A DNA stretch of 8,139 nucleotides, taken from positions 1-8,139 of the forward strand of contig CATWCP010000046.1 in the NCBI GenBank assembly GCA_958349325.1, in the 5' to 3' direction. How positions within the stretch are numbered: position 1 is the stretch's first letter; the number at the start of each line of letters is the position of its first letter. The position numbers and the translations under genes were made by a program. Of this stretch, positions 1 through 5,942 are shown one piece after another. The DNA is from an uncultured Collinsella sp. Lineage in GTDB: Bacteria; Actinomycetota; Coriobacteriia; Coriobacteriales; Coriobacteriaceae. The notes below the pieces were generated by a model that saw only the letters and a list, made by a program, of their open reading frames with translations, did not search any database and was not told where the DNA came from.

Positions 1-280
1 CGAACACGGGATACTCTTCCGGTCCCAGCTCATCAAAAAAGGCACGGTACTCGTCGGCCACCACGAGCGACTCCTCGCGCGTAAAGCCGTAAAAGTCGTG
101 GAAGCTCTTCCACAGCGGAGGCCCGATCATGCGACGCAGGTCACCCATCTGCGCCTCCGAAAACCCGCGCGCAGCCAGCGTCTTGCGCGTCGAGGTCATC
201 ACCGCCCGACCCGTATCGGCCACCGTGCCATCGAAATCAAACAGCACGACCGGCCGCTTGCATATCTCCAGCGCCTCCAT
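1..280 (-). CDS. HAD-family phosphatase, N-terminal part (cut by window edge)
   Basis: The minus strand reads an open frame from about 280 out through the left edge; 93 codons are visible. Close to the N-terminus is the HAD motif I, VVLFDFDGTVADTG, with the nucleophilic Asp and the following acid/base Asp (DxDGTxADT). The cap region begins with a helical stretch (residues about 25-90 with GFSEAQ, RRMIGPPL, FYGFTREE), which resembles phosphoglycolate-phosphatase-like subfamily IA members with an alpha-helical C1 cap. The family hydrolyses small phosphate esters in the cytoplasm; the substrate cannot be told from this part. Two in-frame starts exist, at 286 and 280. I chose 280 because AGAGGA lies six bases before it, whereas it abuts the ATG at 286. 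The gene diverges from degV and shares the region 287-436 with it. Confidence 0.85.
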   Translation of the reverse strand, partial: MEALEICKRPVVLFDFDGTVADTGRAVMTSTRKTLAARGFSEAQMGDLRRMIGPPLWKSFHDFYGFTREESLVVADEYRAFFDELGPEEYPVF

Positions 281-286
281 CGGCAT

Positions 287-436
287 TCCTCTTCCCCAGT
301 TGACGATTTCCACACCGACACTTCAAACTGTTGACTATTCAACAATTGAACCTAGAAATGTGGAACGACTCCACTATACTTGTCGCACTTTGCTCTCAGA
401 AGGCGGCGCGCAAGCGCCCCAACGAAAGGTGCAATT
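287..436 (+). promoter_or_regulatory. Divergent promoter and 5' UTR region between HAD gene and degV
   Basis: A good -10 hexamer, TATACT, lies at 375-380 for degV; the -35 at the right spacing is poor (CTAGAA). Directly before the -10 is a short inverted repeat, GTGGA at 360-364 and TCCAC at 370-374. Further up, 330-350 holds overlapping small palindromes (GTTGA/TCAAC and TTCAA/TTGAA), which could be an operator. The presumed degV leader contains a 5-bp stem with a GCAA tetraloop at 405-418, then AAAGG at 425-429 as ribosome binding site seven bases from the start. No clear promoter was seen for the minus-strand HAD gene. Sites are seen in the sequence; regulation is inference. Confidence 0.45.
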
Positions 437-1297
437 ATGTCTTTTGCCATCATAACCGACTCCACGTCGGACATCTCCCCCGCCCGTGCTCAAGAGCTCG
501 GCATTTACGTGATTCCGCTGCATGTGATTATCGAGGGCGAGGACCTGCTCGACCAGGTGCAGATTACCGCCCAGGAGTACGTCGCGCGCATGGCTGGCTC
601 CGAGCAGCTGCCGCACACCTCGCAGCCGAGCGCCGGCGAGTTCAAGGCACTCTTTGACCGCGTGCGCGCCGACGGCCACGACAGCGCCATCTTTATCTCG
701 CTGTGCAGCGAGTGGTCCGCCTGCTACGCCAACGCGTGCCAGGTGGCCGATACCCACGAGCTCGACGTGCGCTGCATCGATTCGCGCACCGGCTCGGGCG
801 CCGAGGGCCTGCTGGTGGAGTACGCGCTCGCCATGCGCGAGGACGACCGCAGCCTGGACGAGACCGAGGCTCAGATCCGCGCGACGCTGCCCGACGCCCA
901 CCTGCTGCTGATTCCCCGCACGCTCGAGAACCTGGTCAAGAACGGCCGCGCGCCCAAGCTCGCCGGCCAGCTGACGCAGATGCTCAACATTCGCCTGGCC
1001 GTTTCGCCGGAGTGGAAATCGGGCGAGATCAAGGCCATCAAGAAGGGCCGCGGCGCCAAGCGCATCGTTGCCAACACCATGGCCGATTGCCTCGCATTTT
1101 TGGCCGAGCATCCGGGCTCCAGCGTGCGCATGCTCACGACCGGCGCCGCCGAGGAGCAGGAGCTCGTCAGCCAAGCGCTCGCAGGCCAAGACTATGTAGA
1201 CGCCGGCACCGGCCCCATCGGCTGCACCATCGCGACCCACGTGGGCGTCGACGCCATCGCCATCAGCTACTGCCCCTGCTACCAACCCGCCAATTAG
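437..1297 (+). CDS. DegV family fatty-acid-binding protein
   Basis: This 286-residue protein has the usual length of DegV/FakB proteins. It opens with FAIITDSTSDIS, the family's N-terminal TDSTSD motif, has the SQPS motif near residue 60 (HTSQPSAGEF), and carries the second-domain signature RTLENLVKNGR followed by SGEIKAIKKGRG. Members bind one fatty acid between two alpha/beta domains. FakB-type members present it to the kinase FakA, which makes acyl phosphate for phospholipid synthesis. No FakA-like kinase is in the window, so the partner is not shown. The start at 437 was preferred over the in-frame ATG at 380 because homology begins at MSFAIITDS and AAAGG lies seven bases before it. The codon use is strongly GC-biased and typical of the backbone. 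The palindromic repeat A follows 16 bases after the stop. Confidence 0.93.
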   Translation: MSFAIITDSTSDISPARAQELGIYVIPLHVIIEGEDLLDQVQITAQEYVARMAGSEQLPHTSQPSAGEFKALFDRVRADGHDSAIFISLCSEWSACYANACQVADTHELDVRCIDSRTGSGAEGLLVEYALAMREDDRSLDETEAQIRATLPDAHLLLIPRTLENLVKNGRAPKLAGQLTQMLNIRLAVSPEWKSGEIKAIKKGRGAKRIVANTMADCLAFLAEHPGSSVRMLTTGAAEEQELVSQALAGQDYVDAGTGPIGCTIATHVGVDAIAISYCPCYQPAN

Positions 1298-1312
1298 GGC
1301 TACCCATACCAC

Positions 1313-1382
1313 TTGCGGTGGAATAGGGACTGTTTTTGGCTTATTAACCGCCAATCAATCCCTATTCCACCGCAACCTAGAA
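1313..1382 (+). repeat. Palindromic repeat A, copy 1 (structured hairpin)
   Basis: Perfect 17-bp outer arms, TTGCGGTGGAATAGGGA at 1313-1329 and its complement at 1359-1375, enclose an inner stem TTGGC (1336-1340) / GCCAA (1350-1354) with a nine-base loop. A second copy is at 5010-5079 in the same orientation, with six differences over 70 bases. This copy lies between degV and the convergent LOG fragment. There is no long T run after the stem on either strand, so a simple rho-independent terminator is not certain. It may be a dispersed REP-like element serving as a bidirectional transcription stop. Confidence 0.8.
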
Positions 1383-1392
1383 GCAGTTCATT

Positions 1393-1453
1393 TGGGACGG
1401 GCTAAAAAGACTGGTATCAAACGTTTCAGACCAGTCTTTTTAGCCCCGTCCCA
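1393..1453 (+). repeat. Long palindrome B, possible bidirectional terminator
   Basis: Arms at 1393-1415 (starting TGGGACGGGCTAAAAAG) and 1430-1453 (ending AGCCCCGTCCCA) pair over 23 bp with a single bulged C. The 14-base centre itself contains the self-complementary AAACGTTT, so the whole 61-base unit is nearly a palindrome. T5 and A5 tracts lie inside the stem, not after it; a short TTTT follows on the plus strand. It ends ten bases from the stop codon of the displaced LOG fragment and 96 bases after degV. It could act as a terminator for both convergent reads or be a mobile palindrome. Confidence 0.7.
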
Positions 1454-1462
1454 TTTTAGCTA

Positions 1463-1594
1463 CTCTACATCAGCCCGCTCAGGGCGATGTCGACGGCCTC
1501 GTTGAGGTCGTCAGTAATGTGTACCAGATCCGGATCGAGCGGGCTGATCATACCGGCGCTCATCACCGGGCCGTTGGGCCAGTCGAACAGACCC
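1463..1594. repeat. Direct repeat, left copy (duplicated LOG gene 3' end)
   Basis: This stretch matches 5811-5942 with an offset of 4348, at about 124 of 132 positions. The longest identical runs are 1487-1526 (40 bases) and 1528-1559 (32 bases). Similarity stops sharply at about 1594. Six of the eight differences are silent in the LOG frame. The copies therefore look like two alleles that diverged under selection, more than a fresh duplication that drifted. It marks the left boundary of the accessory island. Confidence 0.9.
1465..1593 (-). pseudogene. LOG family protein, displaced C-terminal fragment
   Basis: On the minus strand this encodes the last 42 residues of the neighbouring LOG protein, from GLFDW to the stop after SGLM. 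It has two changes, Leu to Pro (DWPNG) and Gly to Ser (VMSAG), relative to the intact gene at 5813-6571. The catalytic PGGxGT region and the rest of the protein are missing, and the reading frame upstream runs into unrelated sequence, so no working protein is expected. The simplest reading is that the island entered, or was duplicated, within the LOG 3' end and left this remnant beside degV. Confidence 0.88.
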
Positions 1595-2011
1595 CCTCGC
1601 GGTACCCACTGGACAAAAATGGCAAATATGAGTACTGCCACCAAATTAGTAGCAGCAAAATCTCGCCGGAATCGATCGTTTCGATTAATTTCACGCCTTG
1701 CCAAGGCTCAAAATGCCGTGTTTGGTGGGTTAGATATATAGAATAATGTCGAATTGGTATTCTATTCTTGCCAAATGTTATGAGACTACATTAACAGCAG
1801 TACTCACATTTGACGTTATTTGACCACGGGGTCATTCGAAAACCCCTCCCCACGCCGCCAACCCGCCCCATAGCCGTCAAAAACCTTTAACAACAGCCGC
1901 CGCACGTTTTGGCACCGGCTGATTGCCACTCACGGATCGGTACCCCACTATTACCGAACCAAAATCGAAGTCGCGTATCTCATAAAGCTGAAATGACGTA
2001 CCCTCATCCCA
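1595..2011. other. Gene-free, lower-GC region with small palindromes
   Basis: This 417-bp stretch leads from the displaced LOG fragment to the primase-helicase gene. It contains the inverted repeat listed separately, a 13-base palindrome GCCTTGCCAAGGC at 1695-1707, an 8-bp inverted repeat ATAGAATA/TATTCTAT at 1738-1745 and 1758-1765, and a short hairpin GGGGT/ACCCC at 1828-1832 and 1842-1846. A 40-codon plus-strand frame at 1619-1741 starts inside the left repeat arm; it has no recognisable domain and no clear ribosome site. No convincing promoter for the downstream gene was found, although it should lie here. From about 1847 to 2011 I see nothing else. Confidence 0.5.
1610..1826. repeat. Imperfect 29-bp inverted repeat framing about 160 bp
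   Basis: The left arm at 1610-1638 and the right arm at 1797-1826 are inverted copies. The best core is CAAATATGAGTACTGC at 1623-1638, matching 15 of 16 bases with the complement of 1797-1812; the outer halves match more loosely (TGG-CAAA). The enclosed segment is AT-richer than the backbone and holds further small palindromes. The layout is like a small non-autonomous element (MITE-like), but no flanking target duplication was identified, so this is only a suggestion. Confidence 0.45.
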
Positions 2012-5000
2012 ATGAACGCTGATAAGAATGGCTTTCAAATGAGCAACGGCACGCATCAATACGCCCTTTTCGGGAGCGCCCTATTCAAATTCAATAAAAC
2101 GGTCGTCCACGCTTCGGATCCGCGCAAGCAAATCGTTATCTGCAGCAGCGGTCCAGACATCCGTTATACAACGCTGGAAGAATGGGAGAAAGCTGGCGAT
2201 TCTTTCGATAGACGGGCGCAGATCGAAGATATCGTCACCAGCGCAAGCCCAGCGCGCGACAAACTCGAGCTCTTCCGCAATCTCTTTACTGGTCGCAAAG
2301 ATGTCTACGCTCATGGGTACCGCAGAAAAGACGGAGGAATTGGCTATACGCCCGCCTGCGCAAATGAGTGGAAGTCAGGCATTTGCCCCAAAGCAAGCCA
2401 CCAGAGAGTCAAATGCACGGAATGCAGCAGCCGCGTCTTCCCCGAGTTGAGCGATGCCGCGATCATCGCCCATTTCAGAGGCAATGACGATAGGCTTCGA
2501 GACGTTATAAGCCAATATGTGCTCGATAAAGACAGTAACACGAAAGTCCTGGTCATCGATTTTGACGGAGCCGATTGGAAAGAAGCGACGAAAGCCATTC
2601 GACATGTCGCAAAAAGCCACGGAATCGATGTCGCAGTTGAGCGATCGAGATCGGGCGACGGCGCACATGTCTGGTTTTTCTTCCTAGAGCTCGTCAGCGC
2701 AAAGACCGCACGAGATTTTGGAAGCAGCCTTATCACCGAAGCGGCGATACTGAACAAGACAATCACCTTCAAAGCATTTGACCGAATGCTGCCCGCGCAG
2801 TCCACCATTCCTGAGGGCGGCTTTGGAAATCTCATAGCGCTGCCTTTTCAAGGAAAAGCGCAGCGAAAAGGGAACAGCGTATTTGTTGACGAGCAATTTG
2901 AGCCCTTTCCCGATCAATGGCTTTACCTTTCGCAAATCCAGTTAATCCCGCGCGTGACGGTGCAAAATCTGATCGAGAGCATCGAAAATAGGTCACATGG
3001 AATAGCAGCTGTTGCGGCGGCAAACACCGGTGTGCCACATTCCCAGAGACTGCGAAAGCGGCTTCCGCTCACACCGCGGGACTTCCCGTCATCGCTGTCC
3101 GTCACGCAGACCGATATGCTCTATATCCCCGAAAAATCTCTGAGTCCCGCAGCTCAAATGGAAGTCCGCAGGCTTGCAACATTTGCCAACCCAGAATTCT
3201 TCCGCGCACAATCTGTGCATCAATCGGTATTCGGCAAACCGCGGTTCATAGACCTCAGCGAACTTAGAGATGGCTACGTCGCGATTCCCAGAGGCTGCAA
3301 GGTTCAACTTGAGCGGCTGCTTCAAGAAGCCGGCGTTTCTGCCCACTATTCAGACAAACGCAAGTCGAGCCATCCAATTGCGATGGCATTTAAAGGGACT
3401 CTTCGCCCTGAACAGCAAATTGTCGCTGAACAGATGCTCAGCTATGAAGACGGGATCATGTCCGCACCGACGGGGTTCGGCAAAACCGTCATCGGAGCTT
3501 ATCTTATTGCTGCCATTGGTCTTCCAACGTTCGTCATCGTTCCTAAAACTGCGCTCATTGCCCAATGGAAATCCCAACTCGAACGATTTCTCGACATCAC
3601 GGACAACAGAGAGCCCGTCCGAACCCCAAAGGGACGAATCAGCAAAAGACAGCCTCCGCTCATTGGGCAAATCGGAGGAGGCAAGACCGCCATAAGCCGT
3701 CTCATCGACATTGCTTCATTCCAGTCGCTATCCGGCAAGGATCCCCAAACCGGCGAGTCATTAGCCAAGGAGTTCGTTCGCGATTACAGTCTCATCATCT
3801 GTGACGAATGCCACCATGCGGCCGCGCCACAGCTTGAGCTTGTCCTCAAGTCCGCTCCTGCCAAATATGTATATGGCCTTTCCGCAACGCCCGAGCGTTC
3901 GGACGGACTCACGCGGGCACTCTCGATGCTCTGCGGCCCGGTTCGCTATGTCGTCGATCCAAAAACGCAAGCAATCCAACAGGGGATTCAGCGCATTGTT
4001 AGACCGCGTTTCACCGGAATTCGATTACCCACCTACGGACCAGGAGCATCCTTTAACCAAATTCTCGATCTCCTGTGTGTACACGCCGCGAGAAACGAAG
4101 CAATTATCGAGGACGCCCTCGAGGCCGCATCAAACGGCCGGCATCCGCTTGTGCTATCTAAAAGAAAAAAGCATGCCGAAGAGCTATGCAGGCTACTTCA
4201 AAGCCGTGGACACGAACCCATACTCTTAACCGGAGAAATCGACGCCAAAGAAAGAAAAGCAATACTGAAGAGTCTTCCCAGCTTTGAGCATGATCATCGA
4301 ATCATCGTCGCAACTGAAAGTCTTCTGGGCGAGGGCTTCGACCTGTCTTACCTTGACACTTTGCTCATTGCCACTCCAATATCTTGGGACGGCAGCATAA
4401 CGCAGCAGGCAGGTAGGCTACACAGAAGCCACGAGGGCAAACAGCGGGTTGAGATATTCGACTATGTTGACCTGTCGATACCCATGTTCGCGCGCATGTA
4501 CCAAAAGAGGCTCAAGACCTACGCCAAGCTGGGGTATGAAGTCTTTGCGGCAAACGACAACAGACAGGACGATCGAAACATCCTCGTTAGGTCGGCAAGA
4601 GCCGTGGAGGCTTTAGTGAATGACATCGAGAACGCATCGAAAAGCATTTTTATTGCCGCACCCTACGCGTCCGCCGCATGCCTTGAAAAGCTCGCCGCTG
4701 CACTCGCGGATGCCGCTACCCGTGGAATTGCCCTTGAGATTTCTATTGCTTCAACTCCACGCGATGACGTGAAAGCGATTTTTGCCGAGATGAACGTCAA
4801 CTATCTCATCAAAGCCGAAGGACGCCTGTGCGCATCAGTGATTGACGAGGAAACTGTCTGGTACGGAGCTATTCCGTTGCTGGCTTTCCCAAAGAAAGAA
4901 GACTGCAGCATTCGTTTCAAAAGCAGCGAAGTCGCAGCCGAGCTTTTGAGCGAAATTCAGCGAAAAGTGGAACCGGAGGCCGCGGCGACGAACGGGGTAC

Positions 5001-5023
5001 CCCCAGCAGTTGCGGTGAAATAG
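2012..5023 (+). CDS. TOTE-type AEP primase / SF2 helicase / PLD-like fusion protein
   Basis: A 1003-residue multidomain protein. Residues 81-310 match the archaeo-eukaryotic primase domain of TOTE conflict systems: four likely zinc-binding Cys (116, 125, 135, 138), the metal-binding DxD in VIDFDGADW (183, 185), RSRSGDGAHVWFF with His219, and PEGGFGNLIALP (267-278). Residues 460-840 are an XPB-like SF2 helicase with Walker A APTGFGKT (485-492), DECH box (598-601), SATP (624-627) and motif VI QQAGRLHR (798-805). Residues 855-985 resemble a PLD-like nuclease domain (VIDEETVWYG), but the usual HxK pair appears absent. Residues 1-80 are unrecognised. Such proteins are proposed to act on invading nucleic acid; the activity here is untested. 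Starts possible at 2012 or 2039 (Met10); neither has a clear ribosome site, and a stop at 1994 limits extension. GC and codon bias are lower than in the neighbours. The stop codon lies in repeat A'. Confidence 0.9.
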   Translation: MNADKNGFQMSNGTHQYALFGSALFKFNKTVVHASDPRKQIVICSSGPDIRYTTLEEWEKAGDSFDRRAQIEDIVTSASPARDKLELFRNLFTGRKDVYAHGYRRKDGGIGYTPACANEWKSGICPKASHQRVKCTECSSRVFPELSDAAIIAHFRGNDDRLRDVISQYVLDKDSNTKVLVIDFDGADWKEATKAIRHVAKSHGIDVAVERSRSGDGAHVWFFFLELVSAKTARDFGSSLITEAAILNKTITFKAFDRMLPAQSTIPEGGFGNLIALPFQGKAQRKGNSVFVDEQFEPFPDQWLYLSQIQLIPRVTVQNLIESIENRSHGIAAVAAANTGVPHSQRLRKRLPLTPRDFPSSLSVTQTDMLYIPEKSLSPAAQMEVRRLATFANPEFFRAQSVHQSVFGKPRFIDLSELRDGYVAIPRGCKVQLERLLQEAGVSAHYSDKRKSSHPIAMAFKGTLRPEQQIVAEQMLSYEDGIMSAPTGFGKTVIGAYLIAAIGLPTFVIVPKTALIAQWKSQLERFLDITDNREPVRTPKGRISKRQPPLIGQIGGGKTAISRLIDIASFQSLSGKDPQTGESLAKEFVRDYSLIICDECHHAAAPQLELVLKSAPAKYVYGLSATPERSDGLTRALSMLCGPVRYVVDPKTQAIQQGIQRIVRPRFTGIRLPTYGPGASFNQILDLLCVHAARNEAIIEDALEAASNGRHPLVLSKRKKHAEELCRLLQSRGHEPILLTGEIDAKERKAILKSLPSFEHDHRIIVATESLLGEGFDLSYLDTLLIATPISWDGSITQQAGRLHRSHEGKQRVEIFDYVDLSIPMFARMYQKRLKTYAKLGYEVFAANDNRQDDRNILVRSARAVEALVNDIENASKSIFIAAPYASAACLEKLAAALADAATRGIALEISIASTPRDDVKAIFAEMNVNYLIKAEGRLCASVIDEETVWYGAIPLLAFPKKEDCSIRFKSSEVAAELLSEIQRKVEPEAAATNGVPPAVAVK

Positions 5024-5079
5024 GGACTGTTTTTGACTTATTAGCCGTCAACCAATCCCTATTCCACCGCAACTTAGAA
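5010..5079 (+). repeat. Palindromic repeat A, copy 2 (A')
   Basis: The outer arms are 5010-5026 and 5056-5072, with one mismatch at 5018 (A opposite C; a G-U pair in minus-strand RNA). The inner stem is TTGAC (5033-5037) / GTCAA (5047-5051). Relative to copy 1 one inner pair has changed from G-C to A-T on both sides, which keeps the stem. It sits between the convergent helicase and toxin genes, and its left arm encodes the last four codons and the TAG stop of the helicase gene. It is likely the transcription stop for one or both genes. Confidence 0.8.
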
Positions 5080-5087
5080 ATCGGCAA

Positions 5088-5396
5088 TCAGCCCTGCGGG
5101 CCCTGGAACAGCTCCTCATGCGAGCCCATTCTGACCAGCCGGATCACAGGATTAGTCTTATGCGGTAAGTAGAGAACGACCACATCGACCAAGCCATCGG
5201 ATAGATGGAAATCGATGTGGCCGTTGTAGTTTCCGCCCGGGTTTGAAAGCTCATGGGCGCCATATTCCGCGGGAAGCGAGCCGTGAGCTGCAAGCTCTGC
5301 GACCGCCGCCTTAAACTCGGTTTTTAGCTGCGGATGGATGCGCATCGTCCGTTTATAATCCGCCTTAAACTGAGCCTCGACTTTAATCTCAAACAT
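5088..5396 (-). CDS. YafQ-like type II toxin (mRNA interferase)
   Basis: A 102-residue protein of the RelE/ParE superfamily, YafQ branch, the right length for the family. It starts with FEIKVEAQFKADYKR, the typical first strand and basic helix. It keeps probable catalytic residues of the YafQ type: His48 (YGAHEL), His64 and Asp67 (FHLSDG), and His93 with Phe97 in RMGSHEELF. YafQ toxins cleave mRNA in translating ribosomes until bound by their antitoxin. The gene starts two bases after the antitoxin stop, so the two are surely co-transcribed and translationally coupled. Its stop lies close to repeat A', which separates it from the convergent helicase gene. The family assignment is from motif recognition; RNA cleavage is inferred from the family. 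Confidence 0.87.
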   Translation of the reverse strand: MFEIKVEAQFKADYKRTMRIHPQLKTEFKAAVAELAAHGSLPAEYGAHELSNPGGNYNGHIDFHLSDGLVDVVVLYLPHKTNPVIRLVRMGSHEELFQGPQG

Positions 5397-5398
5397 CG

Positions 5399-5698
5399 CT
5401 AGTCCTCATCGAGGAATGATATAAGCTCATCAGCGTTGTTGAATGACGGGCTATCGTCCGGCAAAACCCCCAACTCATGAGCCTCGGCGATCACCATGGC
5501 ACGCCTCGTCGCCTCGTTGGGCACCTCCGCCCTTCCTACAATCTCAAAAGGAATCTTTCGCTGATTTACCAGCTGCCGAACGGCAAGATTGAGATAGGAA
5601 TTGAGGCTGAGGCCGACCGAATCCAAGAACTCAGTCGCCTGCTCCTTGAGCCCCTCTTCGATGCGAACCGTCGTAGGCTTAACTGTTGCTGTAGACAT
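5399..5698 (-). CDS. RelB/DinJ-like antitoxin
   Basis: A 99-residue protein with an N-terminal ribbon-helix-helix DNA-binding segment, TTVRIEEGLKEQATEFLDSVG followed by LSLNSYLNLAVRQLV (residues about 8-45), then a C-terminal tail rich in acidic residues (DDSPSF, ELISFLDED) that would wrap the toxin. Antitoxins of this type neutralise the YafQ/RelE toxin and repress their own promoter as a complex. The start at 5698 was chosen because AGGAGG (5705-5710 on the opposite strand) is six bases upstream and homology starts there; the longer frame to 5791 adds an unrelated sequence that includes the promoter. It lies within the island, 114 bases downstream of the LOG stop and in the same direction. 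Confidence 0.88.
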   Translation of the reverse strand: MSTATVKPTTVRIEEGLKEQATEFLDSVGLSLNSYLNLAVRQLVNQRKIPFEIVGRAEVPNEATRRAMVIAEAHELGVLPDDSPSFNNADELISFLDED

Positions 5699-5760
5699 TT
5701 GCGACCTCCTCGCTCTCGTCTTTTGCATCAGTATACCCAATATAAACGGCAAACTGACGT
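5699..5760 (-). promoter_or_regulatory. Toxin-antitoxin operon promoter and RBS
   Basis: Read on the minus strand, a strong -10 TATACT lies at 5735-5730, about 32 bases before the antitoxin start, followed by AGGAGG at 5710-5705 with six-base spacing. No good -35 stands at 17 bases; the AT-rich TTTATATT just upstream may contribute. RelB-type complexes normally repress at such sites, but no clear operator palindrome was identified. Confidence 0.5.
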
Positions 5761-5810
5761 TAGATAGAATCAGATTGCCATACATATTCATGTCGCGGTG
5801 GGCACGATTG

Positions 5811-5942
5811 CTCTACATCAACCCGCTGAGCGCAATGTCGACGGCCTCGTTGAGGTCGTCAGTAATGTGTACCAAATCCGGATCGAGCGGGCTGATCATA
5901 CCGGCGCCCATCACCGGGCCGTTGAGCCAGTCGAACAGGCCC
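5811..5942. repeat. Direct repeat, right copy (LOG gene 3' end)
   Basis: This is the partner of 1463-1594 and forms the genuine 3' end of the LOG gene. Together the copies bound a 4348-bp unit. If the island integrated into the gene end and restored it, this copy would be the one the island brought, and the left copy the old host end. Two protein changes in the left copy and none breaking the right one agree with that. Confidence 0.88.

Noticed and set aside
374..1354. 326-codon minus-strand open frame opposite degV
   Set aside because: It is the antisense of a well-supported degV gene in GC-rich DNA, with low-complexity Ala/Gly/Val-rich content and no recognisable domain.
1465..1704. 79-codon minus-strand frame as a small membrane protein (LVAVLIFAIFV)
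   Set aside because: The C-terminal half is the displaced LOG fragment; the upstream hydrophobic part is a chance extension without a ribosome site.
1619..1741. 40-codon plus-strand small ORF
   Set aside because: It starts inside the inverted-repeat arm and has no clear ribosome site or family match; it is mentioned only within the repeat region.
3670..3700. Second Walker A-like GGGKT in the helicase
   Set aside because: It falls in the variable insert (QIGGGK) between the nucleotide-binding motif and the DECH box, a usual feature of this helicase group, and is not a second ATPase site.
1313..5079. CRISPR array or insertion sequence formed by the repeats
   Set aside because: Only two copies of A exist, 3.7 kb apart with genes between, and there is no transposase; the arms are not IS ends of the helicase gene because they have the same orientation.
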